Shown: positions 40,685 through 48,935 of the stretch, piece after piece
How the letters are laid out: each line of letters starts with the position of its first letter
Numbering within the stretch: position 1 is the stretch's first letter
Origin: Sphingomonas quercus
GTDB taxonomy: Bacteria > Pseudomonadota > Alphaproteobacteria > Sphingomonadales > Sphingomonadaceae
DNA: 64,000 bases
NCBI RefSeq assembly: GCF_018863195.1
Contig: NZ_JAHKRT010000003.1
Coordinates: 1-64,000, forward strand
Direction: 5' to 3'
Made by a program: the position numbers and the translations under genes
The notes under the pieces: model-generated
What the model saw: only the letters and a program-made list of their open reading frames with translations
What the model was told of the DNA's origin: nothing
Database searches by the model: none

Positions 40685-41694
40685 CGGGCAGTGGCTCCCC
40701 GTGTGGACAGGACTTGCAGCAAGGTGCGCTGGAATTCGGCCGGCGCTTCGACCTGCGGGGAATGGCCGAGGCCCTCCATGCGGACAAGCCGGGCGCCCGG
40801 AATGCGCGGCACCACCTCCTCGGCCAGCGCCGGGATCGAGCCCGGCGCGGCGCGGACGGCGCGCGGCGGCCCTTCGTGGCGGGCACCGGTGCCGTCGAGC
40901 ATGCCGATGATGAAGCTGGTCGGCACGCGCAGCCGGTCGAGTTCGTAGATCACCGGCTGGGTCTGCAATATGTCGCTGGTGCGCGCCTGGGCGATGGCGA
41001 TGCGGCGGCGGCCCTCGCCCTGATACATGCCGGCGCGCATCGTCACCCAGCGATCATAGTCGGGCCGCCATTCACCATGATAATAGGCGGCGAGCTGATA
41101 GGCCTTGATGCTCTCGAAGCTGGTGCGCATCTCGGTGGCGAGGAGCTGGGGCAGCGGCGTGTAGCTGCTGCCGTCGGTCAGCCGGTCGTTGAGGCCAAGC
41201 GGGGCGACGAGGATGAGCTGCTCGACCCGCTCCGGATGCATCAGCGCGAGGCGGGCGGCGAGCTGGCCGCCCATCGAATGGCCGACCACCGTCACCCGGG
41301 TCAGGCCGCGGGCCTGAAGCAGCTTCAGCGTCATGTCGGCCAGCGCCTGGAAGCTGTACTGGAAATCCTCGGGCTTGGAGGATTTGCAGAAGCCGATCTG
41401 GTCGGGCGCGATCACGCGGTAGCCGGCGTCGGCCAGCGCGCGCGCCGTTTCGTACCAGGTGGCGGCGCAGAAATTCTTGCCGTGGAGAAGGACGATGGCG
41501 CGGCCGTTCGGCTTGGCCGGCAGCAGCTCCAGATAGGCCATGCGCACCTGATCGCGGCCGGGCACCTCGAACCACTGGACGGGCGCCGGATAATCATAGC
41601 GTTCGAGGTCGGCGCCGTAATCCGGCACGGCCTGCGCCAGGGCGGGCGCGGCAGCCAGCGACAGCGCGAACAGCACGAGAGCGGGAAGGCGCAT
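40681..41694 (-). CDS. Secreted alpha/beta hydrolase
   Basis: The 337-residue protein has a signal peptide ending AAPALAQA and an alpha/beta hydrolase fold. The oxyanion segment is VLLHGKNFCAATW, the nucleophile elbow GHSMGGQLAA, and the catalytic His lies in EGLGHSPQVEAP near the end. Three in-frame ATG codons (41700, 41697, 41694) follow a run CGGGGG; 41694 gives the best spacing. It is coupled to the PPIase gene. Esterase or lactonase activity is possible; the substrate is unknown. Confidence 0.88.
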   Translation of the reverse strand: MRLPALVLFALSLAAAPALAQAVPDYGADLERYDYPAPVQWFEVPGRDQVRMAYLELLPAKPNGRAIVLLHGKNFCAATWYETARALADAGYRVIAPDQIGFCKSSKPEDFQYSFQALADMTLKLLQARGLTRVTVVGHSMGGQLAARLALMHPERVEQLILVAPLGLNDRLTDGSSYTPLPQLLATEMRTSFESIKAYQLAAYYHGEWRPDYDRWVTMRAGMYQGEGRRRIAIAQARTSDILQTQPVIYELDRLRVPTSFIIGMLDGTGARHEGPPRAVRAAPGSIPALAEEVVPRIPGARLVRMEGLGHSPQVEAPAEFQRTLLQVLSTRGATAR

Positions 41695-42010
41695 CATCAT
41701 CCCCCGAAAATGCCATGTTTGCCGGCAGTGATAGGGGCTGGCGGGGGTCGCCTCAAGCCAGTGGGTGGCGCGCACAGGCGCCGTGGCACGAGCGGACGGT
41801 GAAACAGGGCGGTCCCAAGCCTGTCGAAGGCGTCATGGTGGCAGTCCAAGTCGCCGACAATCGGCGAATTTCGCCAAGTGTCGGCACATGATTCACGATG
41901 CCGAAAAATAATATCCAGCAATTACAGCAGCTAAGCGTTTGGCATGATTACTGCTGTAGTCATTGCAGCAGGCGCCAAGCGATCGGGCCTGCAGACCAGA
42001 GGAGGCCATC
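41695..42010. other. Gene-free 316-base region with two inverted repeats
   Basis: No supported gene lies here. A nested hairpin at 41854-41884 pairs CCGACA with TGTCGG outside GGCGAA/TTCGCC. A second pair, TACAGCAG (41923-41930) and CTGCTGTA (41951-41958), flanks 20 bases, and ATTACAGCAG is echoed as ATTGCAGCAG at 41962-41971. The second set lies 50-90 bases before the small secreted protein and is placed like an operator pair. Composition is lower in GC than the surroundings around 41890-41960. Confidence 0.5.
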
Positions 42011-42325
42011 ATGATCACCCTTTCCAATTCCATCCGCCGCGCGATCATCATCTCGGCGATCAGCCTGGTGCCCGCAGCCGGCATGGCGCAGGCGGCGACC
42101 GCCCATGCCAGCGCGGCGGCCACTGCCGCCATCGTCGGCAACGACACGGCCGCCAGCGATCAACAGGTGTCGGACGGCGGCTCGACAACGCGCGCCAAGG
42201 TCTATTGCACCGGCCGCACTGCCAGCGGCGACGCTAACATCACCGGCTCGATCCTCAAGCGCAAGGTCTGCAAGACCCGCGAGCAGTGGCTCGCCGAAGG
42301 CGTGAAGATCGAAGACGGCAAGTGA
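42011..42325 (+). CDS. Small secreted protein with two cysteines
   Basis: The 104-residue protein has a signal peptide ending GMAQA (about residues 1-30), a low-complexity Ala-rich stretch and a conserved-looking C-terminal module: KVYCTGRTASG, TGSILKRKVCKTREQW. The pattern C..(15-25)..TGS...R.VCKT..EW recurs in many small envelope proteins of Sphingomonadales and Xanthomonadales; the two Cys probably form a disulfide. AGAGGAGG precedes the ATG at 42011. Function is unknown. Confidence 0.75.
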   Translation: MITLSNSIRRAIIISAISLVPAAGMAQAATAHASAAATAAIVGNDTAASDQQVSDGGSTTRAKVYCTGRTASGDANITGSILKRKVCKTREQWLAEGVKIEDGK

Positions 42326-42332
42326 GCCCCCT

Positions 42333-42367
42333 GCCGCCGGCACGCCATTCCCCCGGCGTCCGGCGGC
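42333..42367 (+). terminator. Terminator between the small secreted protein and the efflux operon
   Basis: GCCGCCGG (42333-42340) pairs with CCGGCGGC (42360-42367), and an inner ACGCC/GGCGT continues the stem past a one-base bulge. CTTTCTTTCTC follows. It ends the plus-strand gene and may also serve the convergent efflux operon. Confidence 0.7.
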
Positions 42368-42377
42368 CCTTTCTTTC

Positions 42378-43766
42378 TCAGCGAGCGTCGGCCGCGAGCG
42401 CCGCGAGGCTGTCGGCGCTCCAGCCGCCCCCCATCGCCTGATAGAGCTGCACCCGCGCGGCCAGCGCGTCGGCGCGGATCTGGATCAGCGATAATTCCAC
42501 CGAGAGCAGGCCGCGCTGGGCGTCGAGCTGCTCGAGAAAGGGCGAATAGCCCTCCCGATAGCGATTGGTGGCGAGACGCAGCCCTTCGGCAAGCGCATCG
42601 CGCTGGCGGGTGACGCCGGCGACCTGCTGGTCGAGCCGGGCGGCGGCGGACAGCGCGTCCTCGACATCGCGAAAGCTCGCCAGCACGGCGCGGCGATAAG
42701 CGAAGGCCGCCTGATCACGCTGGGCGCCGGCGGCTTCGGCCTGCGCCTCCAGCCGTCCGCCCTGGAACAAGGGGGCGAGGATGCTGCTGCCGAGGCTCCA
42801 CAAGGTGATCGGATCGGCGAGCGCGTTGGAGAAGGCGGTGCCCGCCGTCGCCGACAGGCGGAATTGCGGCAGGAACCGCTTGCGCGCGACCGCGAGCGAG
42901 GCGTCGGCGGCGGCGAGCTGATATTCGGCCTGGGCGATGTCCGGCCGGCGGCGGAGCAGGTCGGACGGCAACCCCTCCGGCACCGGCGGCTGGCGGAGCG
43001 CGTCGAGGCCGCGGCCGCGCGCGATGTCGCCCGGCGTGGCGCCGGTCAGCAGGCTCAACGCCGCCTCGACGCGATCGATCGCCAGCTGCAATTGCGGGAT
43101 AAGCTGGGCGGCGGATTCATATTCCGCCTGCGCCTGTTCAAGCTCCAGCTTCGGCGAATAGCCGTTGGTGACGCGCGAGCGCGCGATGCGCAGCGAGTCG
43201 GCGCGCGCCTGCAACGTCTGCCGGGTCACCTCCAGCCGGGCGTCGAGGCTGAGCAAGGTGATGTAGCTGGATGCCACTGTGCCGGCGACGGAGAGGCGGA
43301 TGGCATCGCGCGCCGCCGCGCTCGCCAGATAGGCATCGCGGGCGGCGGCGCGCTGGTCGGCGAGGCGGCCGAACAGATCGAGTTCGTAACCGACCTGGAG
43401 CTGCGGCTGGACGAAATTCTGGTTGAGCGGCGTGCCGATGCCGCTCACCGTGCGCGAGCGCCCCGCCGCGAGCCCGGCGTCGACCGCAGGCCATACTTGC
43501 GCGCGGGCGGCGATGATGTTGGCGCGCGCCTCCCGCAGCCGCGCGCCGGCGATGGCGATGTCGGGATTATAGGCCAGCGCCCGTTCGACGAGCGCGGTGA
43601 GGGCGGGATCGCCGAAGCCGTTCCACCAGCGGCGATCGAGCGGCGCGGCCGGCCCGGCATCGGTTCGCCACGTCGCCGGTGGCGCGACCGGATCGACGCG
43701 CGCCGTCTCCACGGCCGGGCCGGCGCAGGCGGCGAGCATCAGCAGCGGCGGCAAGGCCGTGCGCAT
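42378..43766 (-). CDS. Outer-membrane efflux lipoprotein (NodT/OprM family)
   Basis: The 462-residue protein has a lipobox in its signal peptide (LMLAACAG), so Cys about residue 14 is lipid-modified. Two repeats of the TolC-type helical hairpin domain follow, with DPALTALVERALAYNPDIAIA and the mirrored RRRPDIAQAEYQLAAADASLAVARK. It forms a trimeric channel across the outer membrane for the HlyD/MFS pair encoded upstream. Its ATG overlaps the HlyD stop (ATGA). It is the last gene of the operon. Confidence 0.93.
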   Translation of the reverse strand: MRTALPPLLMLAACAGPAVETARVDPVAPPATWRTDAGPAAPLDRRWWNGFGDPALTALVERALAYNPDIAIAGARLREARANIIAARAQVWPAVDAGLAAGRSRTVSGIGTPLNQNFVQPQLQVGYELDLFGRLADQRAAARDAYLASAAARDAIRLSVAGTVASSYITLLSLDARLEVTRQTLQARADSLRIARSRVTNGYSPKLELEQAQAEYESAAQLIPQLQLAIDRVEAALSLLTGATPGDIARGRGLDALRQPPVPEGLPSDLLRRRPDIAQAEYQLAAADASLAVARKRFLPQFRLSATAGTAFSNALADPITLWSLGSSILAPLFQGGRLEAQAEAAGAQRDQAAFAYRRAVLASFRDVEDALSAAARLDQQVAGVTRQRDALAEGLRLATNRYREGYSPFLEQLDAQRGLLSVELSLIQIRADALAARVQLYQAMGGGWSADSLAALAADAR

Positions 43767-44875
43767 CAGCGCGCCCCGCGCGTGTCGACCTTCGCCACCA
43801 CCGACATGCCGGGACGCAGGCGGTGGGCGAGCGGCTGGCCGGCGCCGATGCGGATCCGCACGGCGATGCGCTGGGCGACCTTGACGAAATTGCCCGTGGC
43901 GTTGTCCGGCTTGATCACCGAGAATTCGGAGCCGGCGGCCGGCGACAGATTCTCTACCCGCCCGAACAGCCGCGCATTGCCGAGCGCATCGACGCGTAAG
44001 CTGGCCGGCTGGCCGACGCGCATGTCGTGGGTCTGCGCTTCCTTGAAATTGGCCACCACCCACACGTCATGCGGGACGAGGAACATGAGCTGGGTGCCGG
44101 CGGTGACATAGGCGCCGAGGCGGACGCCGATTTCCGACAGCTGGCCGGCGGCCGGCGCGCGGATGACGGTGTTGTCGAGATCGACCTGGGCGAGGCGGAG
44201 CTGAGCCCGCGCCGCCTCCACCGACGCCTGCAAGCCGCCGCGCCCGACCAGCACCGTGCGCACGTCCTGCGTGCCGATGGCACGCCCGGCCTCGGACTGG
44301 CGGACGGCAGCCTCGGCGGCAAGCAGGGCAGCGCGGGTCTGATCCTGCTCGCGCGCGGAGATCGAACCATCCGCGACCAGCGCGTCGGCGCGGCGCATGT
44401 CGGCCTGGGCGCGGGTGAGCTGGGCGCGGGCGCTGGCGATCGCCGCGTCCTGGCTCAATGTCGCCACCTCGCGCGAGCGCTGGGATTGGGTGGAATTGGC
44501 GAGCGCGGCCTCTTGCGCGGCGACGTTGGCCTTGGCCTGGGCGACGCGGGCGGCATAGATCCGATCGTCGATGGTGGCGAGCACCTGACCGGCCCTGACC
44601 TCGGCGAAATCCTGTACCGGCACACTGGTGACATAGCCGCTCACCTGCGGGCTGATCACGGTGACGCGGCCGCGCACATAGGCATTGTCGGTCTGCTCGG
44701 TGAGGCCGGCGAAGGGCGGCAGGCGCCACGCATAGAGGATCGCCAGCACGCCAGCCATGGCAATGACGGCGATGGCGATGACCACCGCCGGGCTCTTGTC
44801 GGGCGGCCGCCAGCCGCGCGGCGGCGGATTGACCTGCGGATCGGCGGCCATGGTGGTGGTGGTGGTGTCGGTCAT
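43766..44875 (-). CDS. EmrA/HlyD-type membrane fusion protein
   Basis: The 369-residue adaptor has one N-terminal membrane helix (about residues 29-50), the biotinyl-lipoyl halves (TDNAYVRGRVTVISPQVSGYV and later TVIRAPAAGQLSEIGVRLGAYV), a long alpha-helical hairpin (about residues 115-210, rich in AARAQL-type heptads), and the typical GQPASLRVDALG barrel. It links the inner-membrane MFS pump to the outer-membrane channel. ATG 44875 overlaps the MFS stop by 4 bases. Confidence 0.94.
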   Translation of the reverse strand: MTDTTTTTMAADPQVNPPPRGWRPPDKSPAVVIAIAVIAMAGVLAILYAWRLPPFAGLTEQTDNAYVRGRVTVISPQVSGYVTSVPVQDFAEVRAGQVLATIDDRIYAARVAQAKANVAAQEAALANSTQSQRSREVATLSQDAAIASARAQLTRAQADMRRADALVADGSISAREQDQTRAALLAAEAAVRQSEAGRAIGTQDVRTVLVGRGGLQASVEAARAQLRLAQVDLDNTVIRAPAAGQLSEIGVRLGAYVTAGTQLMFLVPHDVWVVANFKEAQTHDMRVGQPASLRVDALGNARLFGRVENLSPAAGSEFSVIKPDNATGNFVKVAQRIAVRIRIGAGQPLAHRLRPGMSVVAKVDTRGAR

Positions 44876-46560
44876 CCCTTGCCGCCCGGTGTCGCCTGTG
44901 CCTGTGCCTGTGCCTGCATCATCTTCTCCTGAAGGAGGACCACCGGCGACACCTCGCCGCGCCGGCGGATGCCGATGCGGATCGCCACCGCCCACAGGGT
45001 CGCCAGCACCGCAAGCATGCCGACGAGGAGGAAAACGTCGTTATAGGCAAGGATGTTCGCCTCGCGCGCAATCTGCTGGGCGAGGAGGACACTGCCTTCC
45101 GCGCCGCGCAGCGCCGGATCGCCGACCGCGCCGGCGACGACGTTGGAGCCGGCGCGGATACGGGCCGCGACCAGCGGATCGGTGAGCACGACGGCCTGGG
45201 TCAGCTCGTGCGAGTGATATTTCTCGCGCAGCACCTGGAAGGTGCCGAGCAGGGCGTTGCCGACCAGCCCGCCGACGCTCTGGCTGATGTTGAACAGCAC
45301 CGCGAAGCTTATGTAATGCTTGGGACCGGCGAGCAGCGTGCGCGAGATGCCGATGACCATTGCCTGGGCGAGGAACAGCAGCGAGGCGAAGCCGATCAGC
45401 GCCTGGCTCAGGTAGAAATTGGCCGGGCGGGTGAGATTGGTCGCCTCGGCATCCATGAACGCGGCGATGGCGATCAGGCCCACGGCGAAGCCGATCGGGC
45501 GCGCCACGTCCTGCGGGCGGAACGTGAACACCGCGGTCGCGAGGCCGGCGAGCGAGGCGATGACGATGATCAGGTTCAGCCCGATCATCTGATCGTTGAG
45601 CATGCCCACCACCGACAGCAGCCCGACCGAGCCGAATGCCTGTTCGGACAGGAGCACGCGCACCGACGCGGCGACGATCATCAGCCGGGCAATCTCCCGC
45701 GAGCCCAGCCAGCGGGTGTTGATCAGCGGATCGGCGCGGCGATGCTCGACGATCAGTGCCGCGGCGATCAGCGCAAGCGCCGCGGCCAGCGCCCAGCCAA
45801 TCCAGGCGCGATCCGTCCACCATTCGATACGCCCTTCGGACAGCACCGCGATGAGCAGCCACAGCCCCGGGGCGAGCAGCGCGAAGGTGAGGAAATCATA
45901 TTTCTCGAATGCCTTGGTCCGCTCGCTCGGCGGCAACGGCATCGCCATCACCGCCGCCAGCATGGCCATCGCCAGCCCCAGCTCCAGCCAGTAGAGCATG
46001 TGCCAGTCGCCCCAATCGAGCAGTCTCGGCGACAAGGCGCGGGCGAGCGGCGTCGCCAGCTGCGGCACGCTGATGCCGATCATGATCCCGGCCATCCGCC
46101 GGGCAGGCGGCATCGCCTGCATGAAATAGAGGATGGTGAGCGTCGACAGGCCGGACGCGGCGATCCCGCTCATCGCGCGCACCGCCACCGAACTCCAGAA
46201 GCCGTGCAGCGCGAGGTGCATCAGCGTCGTCAGCGCATAGGCGCCGAGGATGTAGCGGACGAAGGGCTGGAGGCCGAATTGCTGACGATATTTGACGAGC
46301 AGCAGGTTGGCGGTGACGTTGGTCATGAAATAGGCCGCGGTCAGCCAGGCGGCCTCGTCGCTGTAGAGGCCGAGCGTGCCCTGCGCGAAGTTGAGGTTGA
46401 CCGTGATCAGGGCGTTGCCCAGCCCGCCGGTGATGCCGATCAGCGCGCCGACCAGGAAGTAGCCGATCCGCCGGCGGGCGGGATGTTCGGGATTGGCCGG
46501 AGAGCCGGGCAGCGTCGGGCGCTCATGCGGCTGAAACACATAGTCCGGCGATCGCGCCAT
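44872..46560 (-). CDS. DHA2-family MFS multidrug exporter (EmrB-like)
   Basis: The 562-residue protein has about 14 membrane helices, as in DHA2 drug:H+ antiporters, with the first after RRRIGYFLVGALIGITGG and the loop motif YSDEAAWLTAAYFMTNV matching the D..W..t.Y.l motif D region. The C-terminus carries a short Ala-Gln repeat (QAQAQAQA) encoded by a hexanucleotide repeat. With the adaptor and outer-membrane genes it forms a complete tripartite exporter. The start at 46560 (MARSPDYVF) lies 97 bases after the TetR gene. Substrates are unknown. Confidence 0.93.
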   Translation of the reverse strand: MARSPDYVFQPHERPTLPGSPANPEHPARRRIGYFLVGALIGITGGLGNALITVNLNFAQGTLGLYSDEAAWLTAAYFMTNVTANLLLVKYRQQFGLQPFVRYILGAYALTTLMHLALHGFWSSVAVRAMSGIAASGLSTLTILYFMQAMPPARRMAGIMIGISVPQLATPLARALSPRLLDWGDWHMLYWLELGLAMAMLAAVMAMPLPPSERTKAFEKYDFLTFALLAPGLWLLIAVLSEGRIEWWTDRAWIGWALAAALALIAAALIVEHRRADPLINTRWLGSREIARLMIVAASVRVLLSEQAFGSVGLLSVVGMLNDQMIGLNLIIVIASLAGLATAVFTFRPQDVARPIGFAVGLIAIAAFMDAEATNLTRPANFYLSQALIGFASLLFLAQAMVIGISRTLLAGPKHYISFAVLFNISQSVGGLVGNALLGTFQVLREKYHSHELTQAVVLTDPLVAARIRAGSNVVAGAVGDPALRGAEGSVLLAQQIAREANILAYNDVFLLVGMLAVLATLWAVAIRIGIRRRGEVSPVVLLQEKMMQAQAQAQATPGGKG

Positions 46561-46657
46561 CCGCCCGCTCTGCCCACCCCATTTGTTGCCGTGCAGCAAC
46601 GTTACGTCGCACTGTCTTTACACAACGCGCGCGGGCGTCAACCGGGATCATCGCGCC

Positions 46658-47239
46658 TCAGAGGCCGAGCCGCTGCTTCAGCGTGGCGCGCGCGGCGGCG
46701 AGGAAGCCGCTGGCGCTGCTCTCATCGGTAAAGGCGCGGGAGAGAGCGACGGCACCGGTCATTTCGGCTAGCGCCGAGGCGGCGAGGCGCGCCGGCTCGG
46801 CATGGCCGAGGGCGGCGAGGCCCGTGGCGAGCGCCTGCTGCATCGCCTCGATGCCGGCGACGAACTGATCGCGCGCGCCCTCGGGCAGCCGCGCCGCCTC
46901 CCCGGCAAGCGACGGCAGCGGGCACGACAGGCCGGGCGCGGTGCGCGCCTCGTCCGAGAGATAGGCGTCGATCAGCCCGGCGAGACCGCGCGCAGGATCC
47001 TCATCCCCGAAATAATCGGCGACCAGCGCCCGGCTGTCCTCGAACATACGAGCGATGGCGTGGGCGACGAGATCGTCGCGCGAGCTGAAATGGGCATAGA
47101 AGCCGCCATGGGTAAGGCCCGCCCGCTTCATCAGCGCGGCGACGCCGATGCCCTCCACCCCTGCCGTGCGCATCGCCTGCGCGGCCGCGTCGAGAATACG
47201 GGCGCGGGTACGCTCCTTGTGGCTCGATCCGTCGATCAT
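46658..47239 (-). CDS. TetR/AcrR family transcriptional regulator
   Basis: The 193-residue regulator begins with the TetR helix-turn-helix: RTRARILDAAAQAMRTAGVEGIGVAALMKRAGLTHGGFYAHFSSRDDLV. The C-terminal part fits the AcrR-like ligand domain with one Cys (LSCPLPSLAGE), similar to regulators of electrophile or quinone stress. It precedes the efflux operon on the same strand and is divergent from an SDR gene. Tandem palindromes at 47334-47365 in the shared promoter region are its likely operators. Confidence 0.93.
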   Translation of the reverse strand: MIDGSSHKERTRARILDAAAQAMRTAGVEGIGVAALMKRAGLTHGGFYAHFSSRDDLVAHAIARMFEDSRALVADYFGDEDPARGLAGLIDAYLSDEARTAPGLSCPLPSLAGEAARLPEGARDQFVAGIEAMQQALATGLAALGHAEPARLAASALAEMTGAVALSRAFTDESSASGFLAAARATLKQRLGL

Positions 47240-47333
47240 GATCTCCTCCTATGTCGCCCGCGCCGGGCGCCGCCAAGCGCGCTCTGCCGATCAGCGTCAT
47301 CGATTTTTCGCGCCCTGGCGTCACTCGACACAT

Positions 47334-47365
47334 ATGACGTGCGTCATCTATATGACGCCCATCAT
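47334..47365. promoter_or_regulatory. Tandem palindromic operators between TetR and SDR genes
   Basis: ATGACGTGCGTCAT (47334-47347) is a perfect palindrome. ATGACGCCCATCAT (47352-47365) is an imperfect copy whose start is 18 bases later, close to two helical turns. They lie 31-62 bases before the SDR start and 95 bases before the TetR start. This is the expected form of a TetR-family double operator. Confidence 0.65.
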
Positions 47366-47395
47366 ATCAACTGCAAGGACCAAGGGAGTTTCATC

Positions 47396-48199
47396 ATGAC
47401 CGTCAGCACGCCAGGAACCGCGCTCATCACCGGCGCATCGAGCGGCATCGGCGCCGTCTATGCCGATCATCTCGCCCGCCGCGGCTATGATCTCATCCTC
47501 GTCGCCCGCGACGGCCAGCGCCTTTCGGAGCTGGCCGCGCGGCTGCAGGCCGAAACCGGCCGTGCCGTCGAGGTGCTGCGCGCCGACCTTACCGATCGCG
47601 CCGACCTCGCCGTCGTCGAGGCGCGGCTGGCGGCGGATGCCGGCATCACCCTGTTGGTGAACAATGCCGGCAAGTCGATGAACGGCACGATCCTCGACGT
47701 CGCCCCGGCCGAGGTGGAGCAGCTCATCGCGCTCAACGTCACCGCGCCGACGCTGCTCGCCGGCGCCGCCGCGCGCGCCTTCGCGGGCCGCGAGCAGGGC
47801 GGGATCATCAACATCGCGTCGGTGCTGGCGCTGGCGCCGGAAATGTTCGACGGCGTGTATAGCGGCTCCAAGGCGTTCCTGCTGAACCTCACCCAGTCGC
47901 TGGCCGCGCCCCTTGCCGCGAAGGGCGTCCGCATCCAGGCCGTGCTGCCCGGCGCGACGCGGACCGAAATCTGGGAGCGTTCGGGCAAGGATATCGACGC
48001 GCTGCTCGGCGCCGAGAGGATCATGGATGCGGACGACCTCGTCGCCGCCGCCCTTGCCGGCTATGACCGGGGCGAGACGGTGACCATCCCGCCGCTGCCC
48101 GATGAGGCGCAGTGGGAGACGATGCAGGCGGCGCGGCTGGCGATGGGGCCGAACCTGTCGCTGCGCGAGGTGGCGCCGCGCTACCGGGTGGCCGCCTAG
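47396..48199 (+). CDS. Short-chain dehydrogenase/reductase
   Basis: The 267-residue oxidoreductase has the NAD(P) loop TGASSGIG, the NNAG motif (VNNAGKSMN), Ser about residue 140 (IASVLALAP) and the catalytic YSGSK. Arg in VARDGQRL after strand 2 favours NADP. It is divergent from the TetR gene and behind tandem operators, so it is probably induced by the same ligand as the efflux pump, perhaps to reduce a reactive carbonyl. AAGGGAG precedes the ATG. Confidence 0.92.
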   Translation: MTVSTPGTALITGASSGIGAVYADHLARRGYDLILVARDGQRLSELAARLQAETGRAVEVLRADLTDRADLAVVEARLAADAGITLLVNNAGKSMNGTILDVAPAEVEQLIALNVTAPTLLAGAAARAFAGREQGGIINIASVLALAPEMFDGVYSGSKAFLLNLTQSLAAPLAAKGVRIQAVLPGATRTEIWERSGKDIDALLGAERIMDADDLVAAALAGYDRGETVTIPPLPDEAQWETMQAARLAMGPNLSLREVAPRYRVAA

Positions 48200-48261
48200 C
48201 GTTCATCCCCGACCCGGGCCTGCCACTCCCCCTCCCCCTCCCCGGCATGCCCGGGGAGCAG

Positions 48262-48801
48262 TTAGTCGTCGTCCTTCACCGGCATCAGCTTCGGCACGGC
48301 GCTCCGCGCGGCACGGGTGGCGGCGGCCGGGGGCGGGCAGCCCTTGGTCTGGCCGATCCCCTTCAGGTAGCCGCGGCGAATGGCACCGGCGAGCACCGCT
48401 GCCTCGACGCGCTTCTGCTGTTTGTCGGCGCCGGTGACGATGCGCACGAGGCCGAGCCCCGGAATGATCGCGCGCATCGCCTCCCCGGCGGCCGCCGCGG
48501 CAAGGCGCGCGCCCTCGCCCTGCTCACGGGCCGGCGTATCCACGTCCTGGCCCAGCGCGGTGTTGAGCTTGCCGATCTCGGCGCGGATCTGCGCGCAGCT
48601 GTTCATGTTGCGCAGCGAATAAGGGGCCGAGGCGGCGAGCTGGAGGATCGGCGGGATTTTCTCATCACGCAGGCGGGTGTCGCGCAGCGGCCTCGTCGCC
48701 TCGCGCTCGACCCGTTGGCCGACGCCGTCTTGCGCCGAAGCGGGGATCGCCAGCGCCGCAAGCGCCGGCAGGACTAGGACGGGAAGAAGGGGTCGCGACA
48801 C
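48262..48801 (-). CDS. Exported protein of unknown function
   Basis: The 179-residue protein is proposed to start at GTG 48801, preceded by CCGGAGAAAC, giving a signal peptide (VSRPLLPVLVLPALAALAIP..ASA). A longer frame to 49035 would overlap the divergent protease and is rejected. The mature part has one Cys pair (NSCAQIR, TKGCPPP), an Ala-rich middle and a basic end (KLMPVKDDD). No family is recognised. It is divergent from the secreted protease gene, 134 bases between starts. Confidence 0.7.
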   Translation of the reverse strand: MSRPLLPVLVLPALAALAIPASAQDGVGQRVEREATRPLRDTRLRDEKIPPILQLAASAPYSLRNMNSCAQIRAEIGKLNTALGQDVDTPAREQGEGARLAAAAAGEAMRAIIPGLGLVRIVTGADKQQKRVEAAVLAGAIRRGYLKGIGQTKGCPPPAAATRAARSAVPKLMPVKDDD

Positions 48802-48935
48802 GTTGTTTCTCCGGGATGACCGGCGACGAAACGACCGGGAGCGACGACGGCTCCACGCGGCATGCATGCGAGTTGAACACAAACATGCTATCCGGGGCAA
48901 GCCGCCCGGCGCCCGGCCGGCCGTGGGAGATGCGC

